Positions 1 through 13,400 are shown, counted from the stretch's first letter. The stretch: 64,000 nucleotides of DNA from Nepenthes gracilis (GCA_033239525.1 BSYO01000005.1:24968519-25032518); one strand, 5' to 3'. Numbers and translations are program-made. The notes: generated from the sequence alone by a model not told the origin.

Positions 1-369
1 TTTTTCTCTCTCTCTTCTCTTCTCTTCTTCTGCCTTTCTTTCTCTGTTCTCTTTCTCCTTAATCTCTTCCACTGCTTGAAAATGCGTTGGAAGTAGATCC
101 TCGGCTGACTTATATCAAACCCGTGTTCAAGCACAGCTCGGGTGTGGAGCTACTTGAATTTGCGCTGGCTAAGGTGCTCCTGGTACTGGAATTGGCGCCT
201 ATTAGGGCACTCAGGCTGACGGTGGTGCGCGCCTAGCACAACCTGCGACGCTAGCCCAGGGCCAGGTGCACAACTTGTCCGGTTTGCAATTTTTTCCTCT
301 TTGACCTTATTCTCTGCGTTCTTTGACTTCAATTTTTATTATATTAATTTAGATAATCACGATTAATAT
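1..369. other. Left-edge sequence without a recognised gene
   Basis: The first 60 bases are a pyrimidine-rich CT tract. A 60-residue minus-strand open frame at 150-332 resembles no family I know and begins in low-complexity sequence. It lies just past the RNase H end of the adjacent copia remnant, so it may be the remains of that element's 3' region. I could not find a matching 3' LTR here. Confidence 0.4.
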
Positions 370-1782
370 AAGTTAAAACTTGATCCTTTCAATTGATCAG
401 TAGGGTCACTTGTCCAATCAATATCAGAGTAAATTTAAAGTTCTAATGAAGAGTGAGAGGAAAATTGTAGGCCATGGAATAGATGCCTTTCACATAATGG
501 AAAAATATGAAAAATAATTATATAGTGAATAGAAAGTGGAGCCTATATAAATTGACTAATAAGATAAGCAGCATAGGCAATATATGGCCCAGTAATAATG
601 AAGTATATGAGGCTTCCAACCAATTGGCGATAAATAGTAGTATTGAAAAGAGGCTTGCCATTAGTGGTGCAAAGTTTGACATTATACTTAAAGGGACTAT
701 TAGCCGTGTTACAATCAGTGGCTTAGCATAAGAAAAAAGACCATAAGTATACTTAGCTTGCGTCAAATGGTAGCCATCAGGGATAGAAATGCCTCAAAGT
801 CTGAGTTAGTAGCGAAGGAAATCGAAATCCTTTATTTAAAAGCATTGTCCTGAAAAGCATTTAAATTTAAGAGTATCAGAACTAGCATTAACAACAATAT
901 TCATGTCATGAACATAAAATTGTAAAATAGTGATATTGGTATCAGTATGATAAGTAAAAAAGGCAGAATCATGAAGATCGAAGGTAAACTAATGCTGTGA
1001 AATAATAGATTCGAACTTGACGAACTAAGTTTGGGGAGCCTGCTTAAGACCATAAAGCTCGTCAGAGATGACATACTTGTCCAAGACAATGAGGATAATT
1101 AGGAGGAGGCTTCATGTAAACCTTATTAGTCAATTCTCTATGTAGAAATATATTCTTTATATCTATTTGAAACAAAGGTCATTAGCGTGTAATGGCTACA
1201 ACTAAGTTTAGCGAGCAATAGGAGTGAAGGCCTCCTCATAATTAATGCCATACTTTCAATTAAAACCCTTGGCAACAAGTTAATCTGTGTATTAGACTTC
1301 GAAATCATCAGAATTTATTTTTTGTTTGTGTACCTATTTGTTCCTTACTGTAGTCTTACTAGGAGAAAGAGTACCAAATCTTAAGTGTGGATTTTGTGAA
1401 GGGTATTATTCTCTTCGAATATAGTTTGTTGCCATAGAGGGTTAGAAAATGCTTCGTGATAACTGTGTGGGTTATGAATAGTAAAAGTAAGAAACCAATG
1501 ATAGTCTCGAAGATGGATAGGAGGAGCATGTACCCTATTAAAGCAATGAATATTTATAGTGGAGGAGGATCTGACGGTGTGGTTGTGGTATCAAGGTCAT
1601 CAGACGATCTGGACTTTTTAGGAGTTATTGAGTTTACATGACCTACATCAAATAAAAAATTGAAAATGAGATCCATGTCAAATCGGTGAAAATGTGAGAG
1701 TAAGAAGAAGTGTCTGAAAGAAAATGAGAGACATCAGTGAAGGCTATGCTCCTAGAACTAGATATTTCTGAATTTATGAAGA

Positions 1783-1893
1783 TGTTTGGCTATAGGATCG
1801 TAACATCGATGGCCTGTATATTCAATATCGTAACTAAGGAAGATGATTGGTTATAGGATCGTAACACCGATAGTCTTTATATTTGATATCATA
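1783..1893. repeat. Two-copy tandem repeat, about 65-bp period
   Basis: Two neighbouring copies share the pattern TATAGGATCGTAAC, then CGAT, a short AT-rich stretch, and AACTAAGGAAG. They differ at scattered positions. They lie inside the decayed copia internal region and were probably made by a local duplication after insertion. Confidence 0.7.
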
Positions 1894-3351
1894 ACTAAGG
1901 AAGCAATAAAGATGAGAGTGAGGCTCAAGTTTGGTACACTTTAGAGGTAGTAGGATAAAAAAAAAACACTTACAAAGATTTTAAGAATGGAAATAGAGAG
2001 GAGGAAAGTACGAGTAGCAGTGTCAAGAATGTGACGATATTTATATTTAGCATGATCATTTTGTTGGAAAGTGTAAGGACATGATTGATAAGACACGGTG
2101 TCAATTTGTTGAAGTTTGTCCAAAAAAGAGGTAGATGTATATTTTATAGAATTATTGAAACAAAAGGCTTTGATTATGCTATCAAATTGAGTTTTTATCA
2201 TTTGCCGAAAATTACAAAAAAACGTTGAGTAGCTTAAGTCAATTTTGTAAAAGATAAATCCATGTATAACGAGAGTAATCATTGGCTAAGATAACAAAGT
2301 AGCGAGACCCACCTTTAATAGGAACATGGCCGAGACCTCAAATATCAAAAACTTAAATCAAAAGGTGTGGAAGCCAAAGAGTTACTTTATTAAAAGATAA
2401 GGCTGGTTGTTTGCCTAGGTGACAATGCACACAATTAAAAGAGTCAAAAGGTTGTTTGCTTGAATCCATGCCGCACACGAGCTTCATTAAGCATTCATAC
2501 CTTACAGAAGTTGCCGGAAAAGTCACCGGAAGGATTTTGGTGGTTGGTGCTGGTGGTTGTAGGAGATGGTCAGTGATGGTGGTGGTAGGCAGTGGTGGCG
2601 GTTACTGTTGTGGGTTGTGGATTAGAGCTGATGTGGGCTGGATGATTAGGTTGCTTGAGCTTGGGCCATGTTTTGTGAGTTGGGCCACGTTCAATAAAAA
2701 ATGCAGTAAGTTGGAAAACGACACTTTGATACAATGATTCGATGAAGCACTGCATTTCACTTATTGAGAAAAATTGCCAGCAGTTGATGATTTGTTTTGG
2801 GAGCCAAATGAGTTAAATGACAAGTTTGATTCGTCTTCTTCCCCAAACAGATCTCTGCATCGGCAATGGTATTGTGTGAATGCTAAGGCACCGTCTTCTT
2901 CCTCAAAACCAGATGTTGATGCTGGTGGAGGAGCTGATAAAATAACAATTTCAGATCTGGAACTGGTGGAGTACCAATTTCAAAATGGAATAATTAGATG
3001 GTGCCACCGTTGGTAGCAGATGGTGCTGATGTTGGTGAATTAATATAAAATCAGTGGCAATGATGGTTTCAGGAAGCACAGAAATCGACGTTGATGGTTG
3101 CTTCACCGGAAGAATGGTGAACAAACCAGTGGAGGAACAGTGAGCGGCGAGCTTGGAACGACGACGACGGGGAGCAACATATGAGGCTGAATGATTTATG
3201 AACAAAGGGACTTGGGATGATGAGCTTGCAATGATGTGGCACTAGCTCAACGATGAACAGTGAGCAACAATTTGCAACGACTTCAAACCATAAGAATGGT
3301 GAACACTGATATGATTTAAATGAGTAACCTAGATTTGAGTAGGTCTGATAA

Positions 3352-3367
3352 GTTGGCTCTGATACTA
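3352..3367 (-). other. Retrotransposon primer-binding site (initiator tRNA-Met type)
   Basis: The minus strand reads TAGTATCAGAGCCAAC. This matches the copia primer-binding core TATCAGAGC, which is complementary to the 3' end of initiator methionine tRNA. It directly adjoins the CA end of the LTR, the canonical spacing. It fixes both the orientation (minus) and the inner LTR boundary of the element on its left. Confidence 0.8.
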
Positions 3368-3560
3368 TGTTTGAAATATAAAAAGAGAGTGATTTTTATA
3401 ATTTTTGTATTTGTTACAGTACAATAAGTCATCCTTTTATAGGGGAAGGAGATGGCCTAAATCAGAAAAATTATAATAATGATAATTATATAAATAATTT
3501 AAATTAGAATATATCAATTCTTTAATTTAGAAAGAACATTATATAATATTATAATATATA
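3368..3560 (-). mobile_element. Copia 5' LTR (inner part; outer end unresolved)
   Basis: This is the LTR of the minus-strand copia element. It begins (inner edge) with TG/CA directly against the primer-binding site at 3367. A TATA-box-like motif, CCTATAAAAGG on the minus strand, lies at 3433-3443, as expected for an LTR promoter. The outer edge is somewhere between about 3560 and 3650. I could not place it because no second LTR copy is available for alignment. Confidence 0.6.
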
Positions 3561-3832
3561 TAATATGCTAATGTATAAGATACTAATAGAAGGTAAGAAT
3601 TCTTTAGAGATAGCAAGGGGGTTGAGATCCTAGTTTCTCCAATCACAAATTGTTTCTTAGAAAGAGAATTAAGCTCAATGGTGCTGGGGCTTTAAAATTT
3701 GGACTGAAAAAGCAAGTGCTGCTTGAAGTACTAAAGGTATAATATCTTCTGCTTTACTTCTGCCATTATTATCACATAATTGTGCAAGGATTGGCCTTTG
3801 GATTAAATCTAGATAAAATCTAGTTTATTAGT

Positions 3833-3935
3833 CTGTTCGCAAGAATGATATTCCTTAGCAATTCTTTGACATTTAAGACGTCTACTTTCCTTTGACTTGC
3901 ATGCTCCTCTTTTGTATTTTTTTGTATTTCCACTG
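3833..3935 (+). repeat. Duplicated fragment of the Derlin exon/intron border
   Basis: Bases 3848-3874 repeat the Derlin exon end at 4475-4502 almost exactly (ATATTCCTTAGCAATTCTTT and on), with a change at the splice border. Similarity fades into the following T-rich intron sequence. It is a short local duplication of the pseudogene lying about 0.6 kb upstream of its source, and it cannot encode a domain. Confidence 0.7.
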
Positions 3936-4294
3936 GGTGAAGGAATACTAGTCTGTGATTCTCGTTTATAAGAACTGCTAGGCGATTGGGGAATAGGTAT
4001 CTTCAAGCAATGGAATGTACCAAGGTGACTAAGAAGGGTGGACTAGTAAAACATTGATATTAAATTATAGATGTTTCTAATAACTAATCTGGATAGCATT
4101 TACTTCACAATGCATTTTGCATACAAAATCCTGATTATTCAAGTGCAAAGAGAATTATGCACATAGCTCATAGAAAACTGAGGCGTTTAGAGGCAGAAAT
4201 ACATTGGTGTAAACAGATTACATAACAGAATACAATTTGCAGATAGGTGGCACGGTAATAGGTATCTAACATTGTGCTAATTTCGATGTGCCAG

Positions 4295-4523
4295 ATTTGA
4301 ACTTCCTTTTCCACATGTTCTTCCTGGCTCGGTACTGTAAGCTTCTTGAAGAAAACACCTTCAGAGGGAGGACTGCAGATTTCTTTACATGCTTTTATTT
4401 GGTGTAACAGTTCTGACTGGAATTGTGCTTGTTGGGGGGATGATACCATTTGTGTCCGAATCGTTTGCAACAATCATATTCCTTAGCAATTCTTTGACAT
4501 TTATGATGGTTTGTATCCTTTAA

Positions 4524-4561
<38 letters not shown>

Positions 4562-6903
4562 TTATATTTTTTTTTCTGCCTTTGTTTGTAAACAGCATTG
4601 ATGGGGAATTGTTGTTGTTTTTGGAGCTCTTTGATAATTCATTTTTTAAATAACATTACAGGTTTATGTATGGAGCAAGCAAAACTAGTTTATCCATGTG
4701 AGTTTCTTGGGACTCTTTACTTTCACGGCAGCTTATCTTCCATGGGTATGACGTACCTTACCTGGTATAACTGTTGCATTCTTCTTATTATATAAGACTA
4801 TTGGGGACATTCTTCTTTTTTCTTGAAAAAGATAAAGCACAAAGACGGGGACGGAGGGAAGCAGTGTAATAATCCGCTTGCTTGCAATGTATTTTTGATT
4901 ATTTTCTGGTATTGTACTCTATTGTATTCCTTAACAGTATGGAGTTTGAGCAAAGACTGTAGACACTTATTATGACCGGGAGAATGGAATGAATGAAGTT
5001 ATACTCCATTCTGTGCTATATTAATTTTCCTAAATTGACTTTGTTAAAGTGAATTAATTGTTAAAATGTTCTTCAAAAACTTTTCAGAGTAAATCTCTTT
5101 TTACCGTAATCAATAAAAACAATGTCATAAGCTGTTCAGCCTTTCCTCAAAAGCTTTAGGTTTTGCCATAACACATTTTATGCAATTCAGCATGAACACG
5201 AGAGGTGCAAAGTCTTTTAAAAAACAGACTTGTATTGAGTGTTATATTATGTAAATGGTCAATATGTACGAGAGATTTTATTAGACTAACATTTGTTTCT
5301 GTATGCCAGACCGTTAACCCTAGGTGAGCTAATTACACGTAGTAAGGGAGAGCTTATGCAATGATGAATATATATACGGTAAGAAAGAATCCATGTCCCC
5401 ACTTTGTGGGTTTGGGCCAAATTCTAGGTATATGACCTCACCCGCAAAAACACCCACAAAAACATGTAGCAGTTTGAATCAAACTCTTGACCACAGACCT
5501 AACCACACATCCCAAGTTGTCATAAAGATTGTGAGCCTTACATAATTGTTTGACTTTTGTTTATGTTTCAGGTTCTTTTGGGTTTCTCTATCCTTCTCAG
5601 GGCGAGGCCCTGGGTCGATCTTCTGGTACTTCCTGTTCAAAATCTATGTTTATTTATGCTATTTGTGAGACTACTCCATTATAACGTCCAATGGTTTGAA
5701 GGTGTAAAACTGTCACATCAAATACATAGACCTTCTAAGTATGCCAGAAAGAAGACATGGTAGATACATTTCTGAATTTTATTTGAATTGGACATCCTGA
5801 AGAAATTGAGACCAAATAATACGGCAATGACACATTTTGTTATAAACCACTAGTCTCTAGGCCATCTGGTTTCCTTTCTTCTTGACAGCCATAAAAATTG
5901 GCACGGATAGAACGCAGCGTTTTCAACTACCATTCAAGTGACAGAGCACTTTTGTGCTACCTTGACCAGAAGTTACTGCTTGTTGCTCTGAAGCACAACA
6001 CATGAGCACTTCGATGGAAAGGGTTAGTTTCATAGGAATTGAGGTAGATTGGATTATTATATTTCACATACTAAGCTTTTCGTTTGTAGAAATCACGGTC
6101 TTTGAAGAGAATTTGTCTCATCAAAGTTCCTCTTTGACAAGCCGTTGAGATTGATCAAACACTACTGAATTGGAGAATTGGCTTGAATGTTGGTAGCACT
6201 ATTGAGGAGTTCTGTAAATTGCAACAAAACTTTTCTCTTTTCTCCTCTTTGTTCTTGAGATTTAATCAATGTGATGAGTTTCTTCTAGTTTTTGGATATT
6301 TTCACTTCTATTTGGAGCGTCATTTATATACAAATCTGTATTTCTGTTGGCTTCCTATTTGTGATTAATTGAATAGGCATGAACCGAAGAGGTTATGCAG
6401 AGGGTCACTTCTTTTCTCCCATTGAAACTGATTCTTATTTCTTCACATATGGCTCAATTAGTTTATGTTTTAATCATTCAAACCATTTTAGACGTCTTTT
6501 TCTTATTTTATATTTTATACGTATAATTTTTAAACGTTTATAAAATTTTTAATTTTTTAGTGTGACGATACTATTATGAGTGTTATATGTCAACCATTTT
6601 ATTCACTTTTGATCTTATTTGAATTTTCCTCAACATTCATCTCATTTTGTAATCCTTCTTTTCTTTTGATGCTTTCTCCATACATATATTTTTTACACTT
6701 TCTTTTGGTTCCAGGGAATGATTGCGGGTCATGCCTATTATTTTCTTGAAGACGTGTATCCAAGAATGACAGGCCGCCAGCCACTAAAAACTCCGTCATT
6801 CATCAAAGCAATGTTCCCCGAGGAGCACGTTGTGGTGGCACAGCCTGGAAATGTGAGGTTTGCAGCCCCACCACCACCAGAGGTGGCGGCATACCATGAT
6901 TAG
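4295..6903 (+). pseudogene. Derlin-2-like pseudogene (ER-associated degradation rhomboid-like protein), 5' truncated
   Basis: Derlins are ER multi-spanning pseudoproteases that help move misfolded proteins out of the ER (ERAD). Four exon remnants align with plant Derlin-2: 4295-4508 ([17 protein letters not shown], then TGIVLVGGMIPF and IIFLSNSLTFMM), 4662-4745 (VYVWSKQN, then VSFLGLFTFTAAYLPW), 5572-5625 (VLLGFSILLRARPWVDLL) and 6715-6903 (GMIAGHAYYFLEDVYPRM through to a natural TAG). Splice sites GT/AG are kept. Two lesions break it: one T is missing near 4386, shifting the frame after RTADF, and a TAG at 4686-4688 replaces the proline expected after KQN. The exons for the N-terminal part, including the WR-motif loop, are absent from 3560-4290. 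The last two exons remain open. It may still be transcribed, but it cannot encode a full Derlin. Confidence 0.85.
4526..4558. repeat. (TA)n microsatellite
   Basis: An uninterrupted TA dinucleotide run of about 16 units follows the 5' splice site of the Derlin pseudogene intron. Confidence 0.95.
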
Positions 6904-7163
6904 TTGGCACCCTGAGGTTTATGGATGAGTTTTTCATTGTCACCTAAACTTTATGTACCCAAAACATGAAATTAACCTCTGTAATTTAACAGTAAAGTAT
7001 ACATATCTTTACATACTAGTGTCGAAACTTCAAATTTAATTCAAATTTGTTGTGAGAATATTACCCAGAGGTTGCATCCACATCCTCAAAATGTAAGAAA
7101 GCTCCAATGCCCATCTAATCAATAAGATTGAAGTCCACCGTCAACAAGCATAACACAATATTC

Positions 7164-7199
<36 letters not shown>

Positions 7200-7490
7200 A
7201 TAAAAAAATCCAAACACTTACAAAGTAAATCCCTAATAATGAAGGCTATATCTTATGATTCGATCTCAATTACTACATATGACTAACAAGTTTACATCCC
7301 AAAGGCTGAAAATTCTCGAGAAAAAAATCAATGCAAATCTCAACAATTAGTTGAGTTGCAATGAATTCTCCGTGCGGTAAAAAATACAAAAAAACTAAAA
7401 ATAAAAATAAAAATTACAAAAAAAGTAAAAAAAAATCTGAAATGCCTACTTAATGATGTGAATGCTTAAAGGGTGTGAGGATTTTCCGGG
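6904..7490. other. Spacer between convergent Derlin pseudogene and TOM1-like gene
   Basis: These bases separate the 3' ends of two convergent genes. They hold the (GA)n run at 7169-7198 and A-rich sequence near 7380-7435 that would serve as 3' UTR of either gene. No open frame of interest is present. Confidence 0.6.
7169..7198. repeat. (GA)n microsatellite
   Basis: An uninterrupted AG run of about 14-15 units lies in the 3' flank shared by the Derlin pseudogene and the TOM1-like gene. Confidence 0.95.
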
Positions 7491-10400
7491 CTACCGGATA
7501 GGATGATATTGTGCCGATACTCTTTTAGGAGGCAGTTTCCGCAAGATGAAAAGGACAAGTGCTGAAGGTATGATCTCAACCAACTGTTTTACAAAGAAAT
7601 ACACCCAACTTTAGAACCAATCAATTGAACGAAAAATATATGGGAAAGAAGTAAGTTTTGACCAAAAAAAAAAGGGGGACAGTAGTTTCGATGGACTGCT
7701 AGTATACTACCATGTAGTAAATGAAGTCCAAGATCGGGTGATCCAAAACATCAAGGGATGCATCTGAATCAAAGGCCGCTAAGAATACCTGCATTTATTT
7801 GTTTAGGTATGGAATATCAGGAGCATCGGAATAGTTTGTTGAATTTAAATGTATGTTCAGCCAAAAAATAAAAATTGCCTACCATGAAACATCGAACAAG
7901 AAAGCAGGTGAAACAAATGGCCGTGACTGATCCGACCTGCAAATTTGCCAAAAAAAAAAAAAATGAAAGAGCTAAATTAGAATAGGCTCCTTTTCAATGA
8001 TCATTTGGCGATCATACTATTTTCTGAGATAAGTTTTTGCAGTGAGGAGTTGAAGTATATATGCTGAAAGTTCTGATTTTTGAATTCATAACATAGTAAT
8101 GCATGTCAGTAGTTCCCACCACTCATCAGCATCCCTTCTATTAGGAAGAATGTCAATGGCATTGCTTAAGGCAATTTTCGTCCCTAACAGTGCAAATGGT
8201 ATGCGACATGCCTATCAATACAATGATGCCTTCGAGTTTGATTGTATTTTACTTTAATAAAAACCAACCAAGAGCCTTCAATGGAAAAGACAGATTGTCA
8301 AGTTCCCGTTGATTGCTTTCATGAGTAAACAAAAAACTAGGAATTGATTTGATTTTGTATATATTGAAAATCAAACTGAACATGCCCTTCATAGAACAGT
8401 TGCGCCCACTTCTTAGGAACAACTGTATCCATTCAAAAAAAATATCATTTTGTCTTAGGGCGGTTGGTCCATTGAAAATAGTGGCAGGAAGTTATGTTGG
8501 TTGGAAAACATAAAAAAGGCCACAAATAATACCAAGAAATCCATGTGACGTAAAATTGGCACCTGTGCCTATAAAAAGCACCTAAAATGTGTCATATGTT
8601 GCACGAACGCTTCATTCCTTAATTTGAAAATATGCAACACCTTCCCTCACTTTGACCCCATTACCACAACTTATATTGATCACTATCAGTGTTTCTTTGA
8701 GTAGATCCAATACAATATTAGTAAAAGAAAGCAAATAGAAACAGCAGGATTTAGCAAAGAGACATTCAGAACTAGAGAGGTTAATTAAAATTTGAAGTCA
8801 AAACCTCATAAAGCTTCTTCCTTCTCCCTTTGGATTCAATAGGGAAGCGCCTCAGCATTAAAAATAATCTGTACACGTCGAGCAGAATGGTACAGTTTAC
8901 ATGAAAAGCAAGCTCAAGAAAACAGAAATGTGAAGCATCGCTGGCAAAGAACACCTGTGAGTTAAATGCTTGTATTTGTATTCAAATGAAAAAGTTCAGA
9001 AGACTCACCTTCCTCCATAGAACAAGAAACCTAATGCAGCTACAAATGACACAACTGTAAAAAGGAAAAGAAAACATATAAATTGACGATCAATATCCAC
9101 CACCAAAGAATGCATAAGAAAAGCACAACAAGGTGGCAATGTCGGGAAGAAAGAAAAAGTAGAGATAACAAGGACAATTGAGCAGGGTGGGAAAAATAGC
9201 AAGCGGAGAAGAAATGGGTGGCAATTAGGCAATAATCATACTCCTAATATCATTCATCAAAAACTACTGGAACGTGAAAGCTATGGTCTTTATATAAGCA
9301 AACAACTCTAATGTCCCATAGGAAAAAGATATAATTTACTAAATGATAATGATCTAGAATATAAAATTAACTAAAAATATATGTAACTTCTTAAACGATG
9401 ATGATGCAAAGTAAAAAAAAATAATGAAATCAAAAACTCACATTTTCTTGATATCTTGGAAATTATTAAAATTAAAAAGATTATAATAATCTCCATGATA
9501 TAACAAGATTGAAAATATATCTAATAAATAGACCAATATCATTATCAGGAGGTCTAAGCATATCAAGAATGTAAATGCATGAGTTGAAAGAACTAACCGG
9601 CAATGAAAATCCTTCCAATCAATTCCAGTACCCTATTTTCATCTATCCAGAGCCAAATCCAGATACAAACCTGCCATTCACAATGTTTATTTAAGCAAAA
9701 TGTCCAGGGAAATGATAAAGACCAGTAATGTTTAATGGTGTGCAAACACTAATGGCTTGGTCAAATTGTAAATATGGAAATGTTGTCCGCAGACAAGATA
9801 ATGGTTTAACTTTTAAACATGCATGACGGTGCGAATGAGAAAGAGAAATGCAGTATTACCTGTATGAAGTAAATTCCACCATTCACGTACATGTAAACAA
9901 GCCTCAGTTTATCTGCTGGTAGACTTCTTGCCTGCTCATTGAACTAGTGAGCTTATGTTAGGCAAAGTTGGAGGGATGGGATCGTAGTGGTTATGTGAGT
10001 ATCGTACCCAAAACAAACACCATCGCCATCGACTGGAAAGAATACGAAACTCTACCTGGTGATAGATCTCAGCCCAAAATAGAACAAGAAGAGTGTATGT
10101 GGAGAAGAAAATAAGTCCAGGAAGATCCAATAACACCAATATTAGCACCTGTTAAATCACCTGGCATCATATCAGTATGCAGTGAGATGTAAAACCTACT
10201 GACAGGGAGTCATTGGAAAGGACTACCACGTGAAAAACCGGATTTTGCAAAAGAAGGTAGAAATCATGGCCAAAATGGCCATTTCCCACAGGTTGGATTC
10301 CACTAAAAATTGCTAAATATGCGAACCCGGCTTCAAACTGCCTTAAGCGTTTGATCCAAGGGGGGTTACGAGACGTAAAACCTACAAGTGGGAAACTGTC

Positions 10401-13400
10401 AGAAAGGACTACCACGTGAAAACTTAGATTTCGGAAAATAAGCTTTAATTCATGGCAAAAATGGCTGTTTTGCACAATTCCAGTAAATATTGCCAATTAT
10501 GTGCAATTTACTTCAAACAGCCTTAGCATTATATCCGGGAAAGATTATGAAATGTAAAACCCAGACTCTCAAACTTCAAAGAGAGGATATTCCAATCCTG
10601 TTAAGTGGCTGAACCCATCGAAATAGATGGGTAATGTGTTCCCTAAATCCGGGTTGTCTGATAAGTTATAGAGATGGTCGATCTTCCTCTGGTGGGTTAA
10701 ATTGGAATCAATCTGATTCCCGTAACTTCAAACCTAGAACTTGCACAACATAACTAAAAACAAAAGGTGAAAGGATTAACAGGACTTGTTTCCTGGTATA
10801 TCATCCGACACTCAAGTCAAAAATCTTTCTCATCGAATAGAAAGATGCAATGATGTAAAATACGTGGTGTGCTCAACCGATGGGCGGCTCAGAGGTGCGT
10901 TCAGCCAAGGGGCGGCTTAGAGATGGAGGACTTAGCCTCAAGGATAAGGAGTAGGATGCATGAAATAAGAGCAGGCCTCCTGGAAGAAAAGTATAGCGCT
11001 TAGATGAAGGGCCTCCTGGAGAGGGCATGGTGCTTGGATAGAGGAAGGGCCTACACTCGTAGAAGAGTGGCTAGTGGCGGATCAAGGTTGTGCTCGTTGG
11101 CAAATAGCTTTGAGAGATGAAGGAGAAGAACTCCTTCATGCTCCCGTTGCCAGAGTCTGGATCTCTATTTTCCCTCTTTTTCTTCCTTTCGTATTCTATC
11201 TGCACGCACAAAGCTCTCTTTTCTGGATTCAGAGTCCTCCCTTCCTTGCTATAGTGAAGGGATAATAATAGTGTTGGCGGGCAGTTCGAATCTTCCACGT
11301 TGATGGCAACTGTCTGATGAACTGTCCATATGGATAAGGGCATATCGGTTAGTTGATGTAACCGGCTATGGTAAGTTGCTAGGCATGTGGGAATGGGCCG
11401 CCTTTAATTAGGCCAACCAAGTCAGCATAGCCTTTTAGACCAATTGGGCCGATTTGGACATCACTTGGACCTGGAGCCGAAGGAGATGTGTTAAGAGCTG
11501 ACTACCCTCTGAATCCTTCGTCCGTCTGTGGGTCTTTGCGCTGGACTGGCCCATTTTCGATTGTCCCCATTAATGGGGTTTGGGTTAAGAGGTTCTCTTA
11601 AACTTGACGTTCAAAAAAGAAAAATAACTTCGATATTGTTGAGGGTGGCTTTGTTTTCCGTATTATTCATCATATTAGTCGCTTTGAATATGTGCAGTTC
11701 GTGAGTTCAAAGTCTTTAGAGCTAAACCTTCTATTTAGTCAGATACAGATTCTGCAAAATCATTTTCCTTTCTATTGCAAACCCTTTTTGTATGAAATTT
11801 CAGACATTGGAAGATGTATCTCAACCCCCAAACAAGCTTTATGAACAGATATTTGTAATATTTAACCTAATTAGGACACGCTTGAGCTGGTTTCATTGCC
11901 TTGCTTTACTTGAAAGGGTGGAAATCTTGATTGCCATATTCTTATTCACAAGCAAGAGTGTAACTAAAAAATTGCACTAAACTCCAAAACATGATGGAAG
12001 ACCCCTAAAGTATTTGTAAGCATGCCTAATTAAGTCTTAAAATAAGACACATCATTCTTTTGTCAGCATCACTAGCTTGTGAAAAGAAAACTTCTTTGCA
12101 TAAACCGTTGATGATTGGAAGAATTTATTTTTTATTCAAACAGTGCAGACAATCACTTGCAACTGGCATTTCACTAACAGACAATTCATACAACAGAAAT
12201 TTAGGACGTGGGAGTACAGAATCTGAGGAGGAGGGTATCCTGAAATTTGAAAATGCAACAATTTTAGCTGTCGTAGAAAGGAACTTACTTTTGGAGTTAT
12301 GGTAAATACTTGGTTGTGAAATCCAAAAACAACTGCCCGCACTGAGATAGATAAGCATAGCCACAGTTAGAACCACAGACAAACATTTCTCACTGAAAAG
12401 ATTAGCCAAGTAGAGTTATTCTAAAGTCACCTCCATTTACAATGAAGTTCATGAGATGGAAAACCTTTTGTGTCGTCCATCCATATTCGGGTACTCTCAT
12501 TTCGATTCTTATTAATTGTATCTGCACACCATCATTCATACATAAAGAAATATTGACAAGGATAACATAATAAATGCAGTCAAGTAAGCTTCTCTCTTAC
12601 TAAGTATACCAAAAGTTCAAAGCTTCCCGACAACAATAAGCTGCAGAATACTCATTTGATACACTAGGAATTAGGCTTCAGAAACAGTAGATAAGGTTTC
12701 AGTTGAAATAGGAAAGAGGGTTTATCAAAATGGAAAAGAAGTTGCCAGCCTAGTGGTGATTGGCAAATTCTGTGACAATATGTTGTATTTTGAGTCAAAA
12801 CTTAAGAGTCCGGATGTTTGTTCAAAGTTGGCTAGAGCATCAGAAATCAGCCCAAGAGTTTTGCTCGCTATTGGCTCAAGCAAGATAGTAATCTTCTACT
12901 ATGCATGACTCTGCAACGACCCACGGTTTCTTGGAAATTATGTAAAACTGGTACCGATTTCTGAACAATCTTTCAACCGTGACAATCACAAACTGTTGTT
13001 CATTGGTTTTATAGAGCTTTTGTTATACCATCCAGCAAATCCTAAATGTCTATCTGCTGAATTCAATATAATCCATATAAAATCCAGATCAAATTTTGAT
13101 AAACATGAACCGGTAGGTAGGTAGTGGGAGGAAGGGGGGATGAAACATTAACTTATCAATTATAACTAGCTTACGATTGTAAGCTACATTTTCTTGGTAA
13201 CTAAAGACCACAGCATATGTTGGGCTGACCTCGAATGCCAAGTTTCAATCATTCTTCCAAGAGATCTAATGAAAACTGCATATCAAGCCCTAAATAATCT
13301 CAATTAAATTTACGTAGATTAACATGAATGACACAGGAAGCAAAATTTATAATAATGTAATTTCAATCGTTCCTTCAAGAGAGCAAATGAGCCAAAAAGG

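Larger units (their letters stand above)
370..3367 (-). mobile_element. Degenerate Ty1/copia LTR retrotransposon, internal region
   Basis: Read on the minus strand, conserved copia pol segments appear in the usual order but are broken by stops and frameshifts. From 5' to 3' of the element: a GAG-pre-integrase-like stretch (HCHLGKQ, about 2400-2450); integrase core (SCPYTFQQN followed by RHILDTA, about 2000-2100); reverse transcriptase (QIDIKNIFLHRELTNKVYMK near 1110-1190, and YRQLVGSLIYF near 590-650); and RNase H (YSDIDWTSDPTD, about 380-430). The order GAG, integrase, RT, RNase H is diagnostic of copia rather than gypsy. No long continuous pol frame survives, so the element is not autonomous. 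A primer-binding site and LTR edge bound it on the right. The left boundary and 3' LTR are not visible, so it is probably truncated there. Confidence 0.85.

Noticed and set aside
2951..3205. Minus-strand 84-codon frame beside the copia primer-binding site, considered as gag
   Set aside because: The expected gag features (zinc knuckle, conserved N-terminus) are not visible. The region is too decayed to call gag with support.
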